A stretch of DNA of 64,000 nt. Source: Beroe forskalii. Lineage: Eukaryota; Ctenophora; Nuda; Beroida; Beroidae. The notes under the pieces are model-generated. The model saw only the letters and a list, made by a program, of their open reading frames with translations, was not told the DNA's origin and ran no database searches. The stretch covers positions 1 through 64,000 of the forward strand of contig WFMF01000129.1 in the NCBI GenBank assembly GCA_011033025.1. The letters run 5' to 3'. The translations under genes were made by a program, and so were the position numbers. Below are positions 47,101-59,200 of this stretch, piece after piece (the first letter of the stretch is position 1; each line of letters begins with the position of its first letter).

Positions 47101-50100
47101 GGAAAAGGGGTCCCTCTCATTGGTCAGGAGACTTAGCGTCGTTCTAGAGAGAAATATTGCAATAGTAATTATGCCAAATAAGGAATAAATTGACTTTTTT
47201 AGGGTGATGAAAAGAGGAAAAAGCTGACAGTTTATCATATTTGTTTTAATAAAACTAAAAGATCGCACCCAATCGTCAGAAGACGAGTAACATGATTATG
47301 TTGACAAAATTATCCAGTTCTACTTACCCATAAGGCTAAAAGTAAAGACAATTAGCGCTGTGTTTTGATTTGTTTATAACTCGCTCGCTTATGCTAGAGC
47401 ACTTGGTGAAATTGAATTTCAACAAACTGGTAAAACTAAAAGATAAATTTCTTATCTTAACTTGAAGTGTGAACCTTCCCTTTAACTAACTTGGTTAGTT
47501 ACTCTGATTAAGCGTACGTTACTATGTAACTATTTTACTAGAAACCTACAAGTACTCGACATATTTCTAAGCTTTTGTTCGCATTACTAAAGAATGTTAT
47601 GAATGTTGGAGACTGGAGAGTAATATAGTTCATGATGAAGCCAGGAAATAATCATAAATTCCAATGCCCGGAAAATAGCAGGAATTTAGGTACTTACCCT
47701 CTTACCGAACTATTTCCTGTTCACAGTGGATGAACAGGAAATAGTAATGTAACTATGCCAAGAAATCAAAGAGTTCACCAGAATTTCCTTAAAAACATCT
47801 CCCTAAACCTGAGATCTCACAGCACATCACACTTACCTGACCCCTGTGTAACTGACACCCAAAACCTGGCCTCTAAAGTGTGTACCTGACGATGACACCT
47901 TTCATGTACCTGACACCAGTGAACCTGAAACCAGTGAACCTGACACCTCTGTACCTGACACCAGTGAACCTGACACCAGTGATCCTGACACCAGTGTACC
48001 TGACACCTGTGTACCTGAAACCTCTGTACCTGACACCAGTGAACCTGACACCAGTGATCCTGACACCAGTGTACCTGAAACCTCTGTACCTGAAACCTCT
48101 GTACCTGACACCTCTGTGCCTGACACCTCTGTGTACCTGACACCAGTGAACCTGACAACAGTGTACCTGACACCTGTGTACCTGACACCAGTGAACATGA
48201 CACCAGTGAACATGACAACAGTGAACCTGACACCTCTGTACCTGACACCTTGGAATCCCAACTGTAGCAGAGGCGTAGCCAAGTTTTTAAAAGGAGGTCG
48301 GCGAGTTTCATTCAAAACCTGCTGAAATTTTGCTTGGCTTCAGGCTCTTATCATTAAAAAAGGGAGAGGCAGTTGCCTGTGTTGCCTTCCCCCTGGCTAC
48401 GCCCCAACCTTGTAATCTGTACCTGACACTTCTGTGTACCTGTATTAAAGCTGTACCCCTGTAGTGTGTACCTGATGCTGACTCGCGAGCTGGTAGCGTA
48501 TCCGGTGATGTGGTTGTACCTGACACCTGTTTACCTGACACCTGTAATTTACCTGAAACCTGGGCTGTACCTGACACCTGTGTACCTGACGTCTCTGTAG
48601 CTGACACCAGTGAACCTGACGCCTCTGTACCTGCTAAATGTACCTGATGCTGACTCGTGAGCTGGTGGCGTATCCGGTGATGTGGTTTGGAGCGTATTCC
48701 TCGTACAGAATGCAGCTTTGTACAATGCTCTCTTGTCCTGCAGAGAAGGAGCAGATGTTTTTTTATATGCAATCAATCATATCTAGACTGTCTAGACTCG
48801 GACTATAATCCAATGCATTTATGTCTGTGATGAAATACCCTTATCATTACTAGACGAGTTCCTGGAATCAGTGAGATGAATAAAACATCGAACAGGTCTG
48901 GAGACCGAATCTGAATACAGATCTATCTGTGATTTACAAATACTCAATTATATTAGCAGAATTCCATAATAAAATAGAATGATATAAGAATTTGTTGAAA
49001 TCACACAGCATTAATTCATGGAATGAATACATGGCCCAGACACTTGGTGTAAATTGATCACTAAATATTCTGCTTTGTATATCGGCTTGGTTTAATGATC
49101 GCCAGACTAGATACCATTACACCAACTGACCACTTACCCATCATATAGCTGTATTCCACAGAGGTGCCGTTGTGGATAACTTCGTTGACAAACTGAAAAT
49201 AAGGAAATAAAGGTCAGTAGGGGGTCAGCAGGAGGTCAGAAGAGGGTCCTTCGGGGGTCAGCAGGTGATCATTTGTATGCTTTCATACGACCAAAAATAT
49301 TCAGCGAGGAGTAAAGAAATGCTTGGATCATATCCAAAATTATATTTTCATTTCATTTCTCTTCAAAATGCAGTATTACATCAGGATAAAACATAAATTC
49401 AACTGTCTAAACTCCGCTTTACCAATGTATACAATCCACATTCCATAGGCATATAGTATGCAGTATAATGCAAATATATTCAAGCCGAAATACATGAATA
49501 TTTCATTGCATAAAATCTCGCTTATTCCGATGTAAATAGCTGCTAATTGCCCACTATTTCCCCTGAAACTCCCCTCGAACGTTACGCATATGTATGTACA
49601 TGAATCGACTGCGTAAATTTTTTTGACAGACACTCACTGAAAAGTGAATTTCAACTTCAATGTCAACTTCAATTTCAACTTCAATGTCAACTTCAATTTG
49701 AACTTCAATTTAAACTTCAATCTCAACTTCAATGTCAACTTCTATCTCAACCCCATACCTCCTCGTGAATGGCTGCAGTAGCTCCAGTGCACGTAAGGCG
49801 GGGTTTGTGCCCCACTGTCCTGGTCGTGGCTATAACCTGATCTCTGTCCTCGTAAATCCCCTCCAAGGACTCTGTCAGGGAAGACATAGAGAAGATGGGG
49901 GTTACTCGACTCCCGGCTATAAATAAGGGGGGGTTTGTGCCCCTTTAAGAGGTTGTGGATAAACCTGATTACCCCCTCTAGGAAGAGGGGTTACAACCCC
50001 CCACTGTCCTTTTGGTGGCTGTAACCTGGTCTCCTTCAGGGACTCTGTCAAGAAACAGAGAAGATGGTTTTCCCCATCTATGAAGAGGGGTTACTCCCCA

Positions 50101-51901
50101 TATGAAGGGGGGAGTCTAATACCTTTCCGTATGAAGGGGGGCATGAAAAAGGGGGTCTCTTTCGTCGTACAATCCCTCCAGGGGCTCTGTCAAGGATTCA
50201 GACATAAAGAAGAGGGGTTACTAGAGACCTGGGTCTCATAGTTGGGTCATAGAGGGGGAGTGGTTACTAGCTAGCCCCCCCCCTCTATTGAGGAGGAAGG
50301 CTCATGAAGATTCTGCTTTCATAATTTTGAATCGTGACCAATATCACGATATATAGCCTCTTGAAAATGCCTATTTTTGGGCTAAAATAGATTTTTCGAA
50401 CCACGAATGACCCAAAAGACCCAAAAATTCGACTGAAATTTTGGTCTAAAATGGCCGCTATCAAGTACTGTGGCGTTTTACCTTGGACTGGGAAGAGGCT
50501 GTGGCCATCTTGCAGGAGCTGGTGTACTGTGTTACTCTCATACCTCGATTCATGGCCACCGTTGTTTGAGACCTGCTAAATGCAACTAGACTCTTATTGT
50601 AGGTTATCATCTTTTCAATAAAATAGTCCAATCATCGTTGCACTAAATTAGTTTGTGATGTATGGATTTGAACCAGACCATTGCTACTATCATTTATCTG
50701 AGAAGAAACTGCACATAAGTACAAATATCAACTCATTACAAACATTTACTCATCAGCAACAGTACCTCAATAGAAACATTACCTCATTGGGGACGGTATA
50801 AATTCCTGTTTGCTGACAGCTCTCCACCTTTATTGCATTAACAATGCCCCGTAAAATGTTTGTACCTGGACATCCAAAGGTTTAGATTGATAATAATGAT
50901 CACTTGACCAAATCAAATTTGCATTATTCCTTAAGAATATAATAGCTAAAAACTACGTTTTGCAATTTTGAAGGTGAATTAGATATTATGTTAAATTTAA
51001 TTAACTACCTATTGTAGCCTACAATGAAAGCCCAACAGTTATAATACATATTTTCTTTCTCAAACTTTCAAAGTGAAGATTTAAGTCTTTCATGTAGGAA
51101 CTTAATTTCTACTAGTAACTATCAATGATGTAATTATTTTTTATTCATGTCACCCTATGCTTCATAATAGTAGTGTCATATTTACCATAAATGTCTTGTC
51201 CTTGTGGGACCCTAAGGATATCTGAGTCCTCATTAAAGATCGCAGTGAATGTTGAATGATCTAGAATGTGACTGTATATTGCATCAATATTTTTCTGTGT
51301 TATTCTGTTAAAGAAAATCTCAAATTGTAAGTTGCACAAATATCAATCAAATAAATGCATTAATTGAAATCAAATTTCAATCCATGAATTAAAATCGAAA
51401 TTTGAGTTAAGACCCTAAAGTTATTGAGAATAAAGATGGAATAGCAAACAACAGATGGTATAGCAAACAACAGAATGTGAGACAATGCAATTACCTCAAC
51501 AAAGTAAGAACCTTTCTCAAGTTTTAGTGGAATAAGTGACACTTCTCCAGCAAAAACTGCACCTTAAATTAGATGATAGAGTTAGCTGAGACTTTTTTAT
51601 TGATTCAATCATTAAACAGTTGATGGGAAAGCAAATTAAGAGGAAATCATTTGTAGGTATAATGCATTGAAACTTAAGTCTAAAAGTTCAAAGGTATAAC
51701 AACAACTAAAAAGTGAAAAATATAAATGAAAAATTGGCATTTACCTAAATCATGAGATAGCTGCTGCATTTCCTTTACATTATGCCTCAATTCACTGGTA
51801 TACTGATATTTGTAGATATTACCATTCTTGTAGCCACAATCCCATGACAAGACAGCAGTCACAAATAGGAGAAAGAAAATTGTGGTTTGAAATACAAGCA
51901 T
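38114..51901 (-). CDS. MTTP: Large lipid transfer protein, microsomal triglyceride transfer protein-like
   Basis: ER-lumen lipid carrier that loads lipid onto apoB-type lipoproteins as a partner of protein disulfide isomerase. Twenty-three exons join in phase from 51745-51901 through 51495-51562, 51186-51294, 50783-50865, 50482-50572, 49759-49871, 49138-49192, 48644-48737, 47055-47143, 46397-46464, 44893-44982, 42578-42676, 42042-42180, 41848-41921, 41599-41711, 41271-41372, 40980-41067, 40103-40237, 39778-39910, 39458-39541, 38849-39095, 38505-38607 to 38114-38245. They encode about 821 aa, against 894 in human. Visible: signal peptide (MLVFQTTIFFLLFVTAVLS), N-barrel start YKYQYTSEL, NILRGIVNAI, a helical stretch RLFFVRSLENFKL, and IIPTLTGIPLTYTL. 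The length fits MTP; vitellogenins are far longer. The fifth exon is open in two frames, so its reading is uncertain. A protein-like frame continues past the TGA to about 37800. Confidence 0.7.
38640..38848. repeat. Degenerate 'ggttcggttcggttaac' repeat
   Basis: About 200 bp of imperfect copies of 'cggttaaccggttttt' and 'gggttcggt', lying in the short intron between two MTTP-like exons and ending at the 38849 donor. Confidence 0.7.
39225..39480 (-). repeat. Tandem copies of an exon end and its donor site
   Basis: The 3' end of the 39458-39541 exon plus donor (minus strand 'cttacactctaacag/gtga') recurs downstream at about 39241-39263, 39321-39343 and 39378-39400. Copies are separated by C/G-run spacers. 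Each copy has an intact GT after CAG. Confidence 0.8.
40238..40880. repeat. Intronic minisatellite, about 37-38 bp
   Basis: About 15 copies of 'gggagtttagagaggttact' plus 'atagcaaccaactccct', ending beside the acceptor of the 40103-40237 exon. Read on the minus strand each copy ends 'gttggttgctatag', similar to that acceptor region. Confidence 0.85.
41085..41265. repeat. (CAGACAGA)n simple repeat filling a 203-bp intron
   Basis: Imperfect 'cagacaga' copies occupy nearly the whole intron between two MTTP-like exons, ending within a few bases of the 41271 donor. Confidence 0.85.
42680..43470. other. MTTP-like intron sequence, no recognised feature
   Basis: Part of the intron between exons 44893-44982 and 42578-42676. 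AT-rich, without clear repeat or exon. Confidence 0.4.
43495..43880. repeat. Intronic minisatellite 'cccacccagcccactttac'
   Basis: Degenerate copies of roughly 18-20 bp, C-rich on the plus strand, in the intron between exons 44893-44982 and 42578-42676. The apparent His/Pro-rich 176-codon frame here is a by-product of the repeat. Confidence 0.8.
44690..44892 (-). repeat. Tandem copies of the exon 44893-44982 donor junction
   Basis: On the minus strand the junction 'gacttg/gtaagtct' is followed by at least three near-identical and three degenerate copies, 30-35 bp apart, each with spacer 'gtcgtagtgacttggtaag'. The copies preserve the exon-end TTG and the GTAAGT donor core. Confidence 0.8.
45625..46330. 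repeat. Intronic minisatellite of 21-bp units
   Basis: About 33 copies of 'gtgagtggtgtcaggggaa' plus two bases. Because 21 is a multiple of three, a 209-codon frame (SGVRGMSGVRGV type) is open on the plus strand, but the array sits in an intron of the minus-strand gene. Confidence 0.9.
46569..46963. mobile_element. Inverted-repeat element in an MTTP-like intron
   Basis: Left end 'ccagaaatgagctcatca' (from about 46588) faces right end 'tgatgagctcatttctgg' (to about 46954). The interior repeats 'gatgaggtagtgatgaggta' and 'gtatgtatgta'. It lies in the intron between exons 47055-47143 and 46397-46464. No coding content. Confidence 0.6.
47870..48640 (-). repeat. Donor-derived intronic minisatellite and partial exon copy
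   Basis: Plus-strand units 'cctgacaccagtgaacctga' and 'cacctgtgtac' read on the minus strand as 'tgtcag/gtaca', like the donor of exon 48644-48737 ('atcag/gtacat'). At about 48475-48523 there is a second copy of that exon's last roughly 45 bases and its donor. The repeat therefore includes exon sequence. Confidence 0.8.
49640..49750. repeat. 12-bp 'acttcaatttca' repeat
   Basis: About nine imperfect 12-bp copies ('tcaacttcaatg', 'tcaacttcaatt') adjoining the donor of exon 49759-49871. Confidence 0.8.
49900..50310. repeat. Degenerate C/G-tract repeat in an MTTP-like intron
   Basis: Recurring 'agaggggttac', 'ccccctctatg' and 'ggctctgtcaagga' blocks. The last resembles the sequence around the acceptor of exon 49759-49871 ('gactctgtcaggga'). 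Confidence 0.55.
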
Positions 51902-52109
51902 CTATTCTCTTCTTCTCTGAGTCATCACCTAGAAACTCAAAAGGTAAAAAGTGGTGGTCCTTAGGAAACATTATGCAATAACAGAAAATATTCCAATTGT
52001 CAGCTTTTAACATTTTCACTTAAAAAGCAAAGAAATTATAATCAGACTCCTTTACTAATATCAGCTTCTTGATTTTTAGCTGAGACAATAAATAACATTA
52101 TTCAGGATC

Positions 52110-52310
52110 ATATTTGAATTAAAAAGAAATCTTTCTTCAAGACATCAATCTACAAGACTTTTATCCAACTCCGTACTTGAACACCAACATGATCCCTTCA
52201 GGTAATGCAATGTTGAGAACAGCAGGATCTAAGTGAGTCACACCAAGATGAGTGGTGTGCAAGCATCTTCAGTCCAATACCTACCTCAGCTTTTGGGGTG
52301 TTTAAATTGC
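52110..52310 (-). repeat. Dispersed segment also found upstream of IPO7
   Basis: Minus-strand counterpart of 2990-3180. Here the frame is open through THLGVTHLDP to LVFKYGVG followed by TAA, with a small indel upstream near 52260. It ends about 210 bp before the MTTP-like start codon (51901), in the same orientation as that gene. That is the same relative position as the copy upstream of IPO7. Confidence 0.6.
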
Positions 52311-52569
52311 GAGTTTAAATTATTCAGGATCACTTTTATCATTTTTAGAATTCAAAGGGACAGACAGTTTCGTATTATATATTGTTTTGCTTTTGACCTT
52401 TTATCCGTAGTTTACATACGATCTTATCGGCATACCATCATATGTCACGATCGCGATTTCAGAATGTTGTGATACACTTTCTTAAAAATAAAAATACTTT
52501 CATCGAAACTGACCGTTGAATAGAATAGAAATGTAAAATGGGTGAGTTTGAATGTTTAATTTCATATTT

Positions 52570-53160
52570 GACAATTTATAGTTTGCATTGCGCCTTCGCC
52601 TTGCTAAACACGTATATCCCTGTCTGCGTTGCGCGGCGCGCTTCCTCCCGTAGGGTAGCGCGGCGCGCGTACGCACACCTATGCGGGCTTAGGAAGCCTT
52701 CGCCTAACTCGCGCGCGCGAGAAGCCGGTCGACTGTCGAGGCAACGTCTGAGTTTCCCCTAACCACTAACCAGGGGTGGAGCGCGCGTAAAACTAGGGAT
52801 CTGGTAATTAGAGCAAGCCTGAGTTAAAAGTTTGCTAAACAATTATATCCCTGTTTGGCTAGCGCGGCGCACTTCCGTTCCCCAGAGAGCGTATGGAAGC
52901 GCGCGGCGCGTACACACACCTATGCGGGCTTAGAAACGCCTGAGTGCCTGACAATACCGAACCAGATGCTTACGCGCGCGCAGCGTAGGCTGGCAGGCCG
53001 CGCACGCGTACACATACATATGCGGGTTTTAAAAGCGCGTAAGCACCTAGTTAGGTGTTGTCAGGCGGCCACTCGGCCAGGCGTTGCCAGAAAAACCCCC
53101 TCGGGCCTCGCGCGCGCAAGTTAGGTGAAGGCGCAATGCGAACGCGCAAACTATAAATTG
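52570..53160. mobile_element. GC-rich fold-back element cluster B with terminal inverted repeats
   Basis: Left end 'acaatttatagtttgc' running into 'attgcgccttcgcct' faces right end 'aggtgaaggcgcaatg' running into 'gcaaactataaattgt'; the right arm has seven extra bases. Inside are two copies of the 90-bp module seen in cluster A (about 52600-52692 and 52830-52935) and 'cctaaccactaaccagggg'. It adjoins satellite array 2. Confidence 0.75.
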
Positions 53161-53268
53161 TTTGCCCTAACCAGCGCCCTGCACTGTTCCGCGCGCGCGG
53201 CGCGCCGTCGTTCCTCCTTATTTAGCCGTAGGCCGCGCGCGCGCGTAAGCACCTGGTTAGGTGAAATA

Positions 53269-56200
53269 AATTGTCATTTCGAGAAAGTCGAATTTTTGAC
53301 CCGAAAAAATCCCAGTGTATATATAGTCCAGTGTTTTTTTGGGGTCAAAAATTCGACTTTCTCGAAATTCCCCGAAACCGATTGAACTTTGTCTGTTGCC
53401 CTAACCAAGACCCTGGTTACGCGCACCAGCCAATATGAACTTGATTTGTGGCCTACAGAACAAAAAAAAAGGGAGAAAAACGGGAATTCTGGGCAAAAAA
53501 TGAGTTTTTGAAAAATTTAATTATACGGACTCTTATTCATCCAGAAGGACCCAAATACTTGTTTTATGACATAAAAGGCAATTCAGACCATCCCCAACCC
53601 ATTTTGGGCCAAAATGACGAAATTTTCGTTTTTCAAAAAAGTACCCTTTCTGGCCCTGGAGGCCACAAATTACACTGGATTTGCATGAACTTTGGTTTCG
53701 GAGGTCGCACTGAGATACCAAACAATGAGCAATCGGTTTCATGACATTTCGGAAAAGTCCAAATTTTGACCCGAAAAAGTCCCAGTGTATAGTAAGGTGT
53801 TTTTTCGGGTCAAAAATTCGACTTTCTCGAAATTCCCGAAACCGATTGAACTTTGTTTGGTATCAAGAAATAATCTCGGAAACCAAATTTCAGCCAATAT
53901 GAACTTGATTTGTGGCCTACAGAACAAAAAAAAGGGAGAAAAACGGGAATTCTGGGCAAAAAAATGAGTTTTTGAAAAATTTAATTATACGGACTCTTAT
54001 TCATCCAGAAGGACCCAAATACTTGTTTTATTACATAAAAAAAAGGCAATTCAGACCATCCCCAACCCATTTTGGGCCAAAATGACGAAATTTTCGTTTT
54101 TCGAAAAAAAGTACCCTTTCTTTTAGGCACTGGAGGCCACAAATTACACTGGATTTGCCTGAACTGTGGTTTCGGAGGTCGCACTGAGATACCAAACAAA
54201 GAGCAATCGGTTTCATGACATTTCGGAAAAGTCGAATTTTTGACCCGAAAAAAGTCCCAGTGTATAGTAAGGTGTTTTTTTCGGGTCAAAAATTCGACTT
54301 TCTCGAAATTCCCCGAAACCGAGTGAACTTTGTATGGTATCAAGAAATAATCTCGGAAACCAAATTTCAGCCAATATGAACTTGATTTGTGGCCTACAGA
54401 ACAAAAAAAGGGAGAAAAACGGGAATTCTGGGCAAAAAAAATGAGTTTTTGAAAAATTTAATTATACGGACTCTTATTCATCCAGAAGGACCCAAATACT
54501 TGTTTTATGACATAAAAAGGCAATTCAGACCATCCCCAACCCATTTTGGGCCAAAATGACGAAATTTTCGTTTTTCAAAAAGTACCCTTTCTGGCCCTGG
54601 AGGCCACAAATTACACTGGATTTGCCTGAACTTTGGTTTCGGAGGTCGCACTGAGATACCAAACAATGAGCAATCGGTTTCATGACATTTCGGAAAAGTC
54701 GAATTTTGACCCGAAAAAGTCCCAGTGTATAGTAAGGGTGTTTTTTCGGGTCAAAAATTCGACTTTCTCAAATCCTCCCAGAAACCGATTGAACTTTGTT
54801 TGGTATCATAAAATAATCTCGAAACCAAATTTCAGCCAATATGAACTTGATTTGTTTTTATAGCCTAAAAAACAAAAAGGGAAAAAACAGGGAATTCTGG
54901 GCAAAAAAATGAGTTTTTTTTCATTTAATTATACGGACTCTTATTCATCCAGAAGGACCCAAATACTTGTTTTATGACATAAAAAGGCAATTCAGACCAT
55001 CCCCAACCCATTTTGGGCCCAAATGACGAAATTTTCGTTTTTCATGAAAAAAGTACCCTTTCTGGCCCTGGAGGCCACAAAATTACACTGGATTTGCATG
55101 AACTTTGGTTTCGGAGGTCGCACTGAGATACCAAACAATGAGCAATCGGTTTCATGACATTTCGGAAAAGTCGAATTTTTGACCCGAAAAAAGTCCCAGT
55201 GTATAGTAAGGTGTTTTTTTCGGGTCAAAAATTCGACTTTCTCGAAATTCCCCGAAACCGATTGAACTTTGTTTGGTATCAAGAAATAATCTCGGAAACC
55301 AAATTTCAGCCAATATGAACTTGATTTGTGGCCTACAGAACAAAAAAAGGGAGAAAAACGGGAATTCTGGGCAAAAAAATGAGTTTTTGAAAAATTTAAT
55401 TATACGGACTCTTATTCATCCAGAAGGACCCAAATACTTGTTTTATGACATAAAAAGGCAATTCAGACCATCCCCAACCCATTTTGGGCCAAAATGACGA
55501 AATTTTCGTTTTTTCGAAAAAAAAGTACCCTTTCTGGCCCTGGAGGCCACAAATTACACTGGATTTGCCTGAACTTTGGTTTCGGAGGTCGCACTGAGAT
55601 ACCAAACAATGAGCAATCGGTTTCATGACATTTCGGAAAAGTCGAATTTTTGACCCGAAAAAGTCCCAGTGTATAGTAAGGTGTTTTTTCGGGTCAAAAA
55701 TTCGACTTTCTCGAAATTCCCGAAACCGATTGAACTTTGTTTGGTATCAAGAAATAATCTCGAAACCAAATTTCAGCCAATATGAACTTGATTTGTGGCC
55801 TACAGAACAAAAAAAAGGAGAAAACGGGAATTCTGGTCAAAAAATGAGTTTTTGAAAAATTTAATTATACGGACTCTTATTCATCCAGAAGGACCCAAAT
55901 ACTTGTTTTATGACATAAAAAGGCAATTCAGACCATCCCCAACCCATTTTGGGCCAAAATGACGAAATTTTCGTTTTTCGAAAAGTACCCTTTCTGGCCC
56001 TGGAGGCCACAAATTACACTGGTTTGCCTGAACTTTGGTTTCGGGTACTGAGATACCAAACAATGAGCAATCGGTTTCATGACATTTCGGAAAAGTCGAA
56101 TTTTTGACCCGAAAAAGTCCCAGTGTATAGTAAGGGGTTTTTTTCGGGTCAAAAATTCGACTTTCTCGAAATTCCCAGAAACCGATTGAACTTTGTTTGG

Positions 56201-59200
56201 TATCAAAAATAATCTCGAAACCAAATTTCAGCCAATATGAACTTGATTTGTGGCCTACAGACAATAAAAGGAGAAAAACGGGAATTCTGGGCAAAAAATG
56301 AGTTTTGAAAAATTTAATTATACGGACTCTTATTCATCCAGAAGGACCCAAATACTTGTTTTATGACATAAAAAGGCAATTCAGACCATCCCCAACCCAT
56401 TTTGGGCCAAAATGACGAAATTTTCGTTTTTTCGAAAAAAAGTACCCTTTCTGGCCCTGGAGGCCACAAATTACACTGGATTTGCCTGAACTTTGGTTTC
56501 GGAGGTCGCACTGAGATACCAAACAATGAGCAATCGGTTTCATGACATTTCGGAAAAGTCGAATTTTTGACCCGAAAAAAGTCCCAGTGTATAGTAAGGT
56601 GTTTTTTTCGGGTCAAAAATTCGACTTTCTCGAAATTCCCCGAAACCGATTGAACTTTGTTTGGTATCAAGAAATAATCTCGGAAACCAAATTTCAGCCA
56701 ATATGAACTTGATTTGTAGCCTACAGAACAAAAAAAGGGAAAAAACGGGAATTCTGGGCAAAAAAATGAGTTTTTGAAAAATTTAATTATACGCACTCTT
56801 ATTCATCCAGAAGGACCCAAATACTTGTTTTATGACATAAAAAGGCAATTCAGGCCATCCCCAACCCATGTTGGGCCAAAATGACGATTTTTTTTTCGAA
56901 AAAAGTAGCCTTTCTGGCCCCGGAGGCCACAAATTACACTGCATTTGCCTGAACTTTGGTTTCCAGAATGAGCAATCGGTTTCATGACATTTCGGAAAAG
57001 TCGAATTTTGACCCGAAAAAAGTCCCAGTGTATAGTATGTTTTTTCGGGTCCTGAACTTTGGTTTGGTATCATAAAATAATCTCGTTTCAGCCAATATGA
57101 GATTTGTGGCCTACAGAACAAAAAGGGAGAAAAACGGGAATTCTGGGCAAAAAATGAGTTTTTGAAAAATTTAATTATACGGACTTTTAATCATCCAAAG
57201 GGACCCAAATACATGTTTTGTGACATAAAAAGGCAATTCAGACCATTTTGAAAATGACGAAAAAAAAATCCCAGTGTATAAATTAGTAAGGTGTTTTTTC
57301 GGGTCGCACGAGTCAAAAATTCGACTTTCTCGAAATTCCCCGAAACCGATTGAACTTTGTTTGGTATCAAGAAATAATCTCGAAACCAAATTTCAGCCAA
57401 TATGAACTTGATTTGTGGCCAATATGAACAAAAAAGGGAGAAAACGGGAATTCTGGGCAAAAAAATGAGTTTTTGAAAAATTTAATTATACGGACTCTTA
57501 TTCATCCAGAAGGACCCAAATACTTGTTTTATGACATAAAAAGGCAATTCAGACCATCCCCAACCCATTTTGGGCCAAAATGACGAAATTTTCGTTTTTT
57601 CGAAAAAAGTACCCTTTCTGGCCCTGGAGGCCACAAATTACACTGGATTTGCCTGAACTTTGGTTTCGGAGGTCGCACTGAGATACCAAACAATGAACAA
57701 TCGGTTTCATGACATTTCGGAAAAGTCGAATTTTTGACCCGAAAAAAGTCCCAGTGTATAGTCCAGTGTTTTTTTCGGGTCAAAAATTCGACTTTCTCGA
57801 AATTCCCCGAAACCGATTGAACTTTGTTTGGTATCAAGAAATAATCTCGGAAACCAAATTTCAGCCAATATGAACTTGATTTGTGGCCTACAGAACAAAA
57901 AAAAGGAAGAAAAACGGGAATTCTGGTCAAAAAATGAGTTTTTGAAAAATTTAATTATACGGACTCTTATTCATCCAGAAGGACCCAAATACTTGTTTTA
58001 TGACATAAAAAGGCAATTCAGACCATCCCCAACCCATTTTGGGCCAAAATGACGAAATTTTCGTTTTTTCGAAAAAAGTATCCTTTCTGGCCCCGGAGGC
58101 CACAAATTACACTTCATTAGCCTGAAAATTGGTTTCGGAAGTCGCACTGAGATGCCAAACAATGAGCAATCGGTTTTATGACATTTCGAGAAAGTCGAAT
58201 TTTTGACCCGAAAAAAATCCCAGTGTATAGTCCAGTGTTTTTTCGGGTCACAAATTCGACTTTCTCGAAATTCTCCGAAACCGATTGAACTTTGTTTGGT
58301 ATCAAGAAATAATCTCGGAAACCAAATTTCAGCCAATATGAACTTGATTTGTGGCCTACAGAAGAAAAAAAGGGAGAGACACGGGAATTCTGGGCAAAAA
58401 AATGAGTTTTTGAAATATGTAATTATACGCACTCTTATTCATCCAGAAGGACCCAAAGACTTGTTTTATGACATAAAAAGGCAATTCAGACCATCCCCAA
58501 CCCATTTTGGGCCAAAATGACGAAATTTTCGTTTTTCGAAAAAAGTACCCTTTCTGGCCCTGGAGGCCACAAATTACACTGGATTTGCCTGAACTTTGGT
58601 TTCGGAGGTCGCACTGAGATACCAAACAATGAGCAATCGGTTTCATGACATTTCGGAAAAGTCGAATTTTTGACCCGAAAAAAGTCCCAGTGTATATAGT
58701 AAGGTGTTTTTTTCGGGTCAAAAATTCGACTTTCTCGAAATTCCCCGAAACCGATTGAACTTTGTTTGGTATCAAGAAATAATCTCGGAAACCAAATTTC
58801 AGCCAATATGAACTTGATTTGTGGCCTACAGAACAAAAAAGGGAGAAAAACGGGAATTCTGGGCAAAAAAATGAGTTTTTGAAAAATTTAATTATACGGA
58901 CTCTTATTCATCCAGAAGGACCCAAATACTTGTTTTATGACATAAAAAGGCAATTCAGACCATCCCCAACCCATTTTGGGCCAAAATGACGAAATTTTCG
59001 TTTTTTCGAAAAAAGTACCCTTTCTGGCCCTGGAGGCCACAAATTACACTGGATTTGCCTGAACTTTGGTTTCGGAGGTCGCACTGAGATACCAAACAAT
59101 GAGCAATCGGTTTCATGACATTTCGGAAAAGTCGAATTTTTGACCCGAAAAAAGTCCCAGTGTATAGTAAGGTGTTTTTTTCGGGTCAAAAATTCGACTT

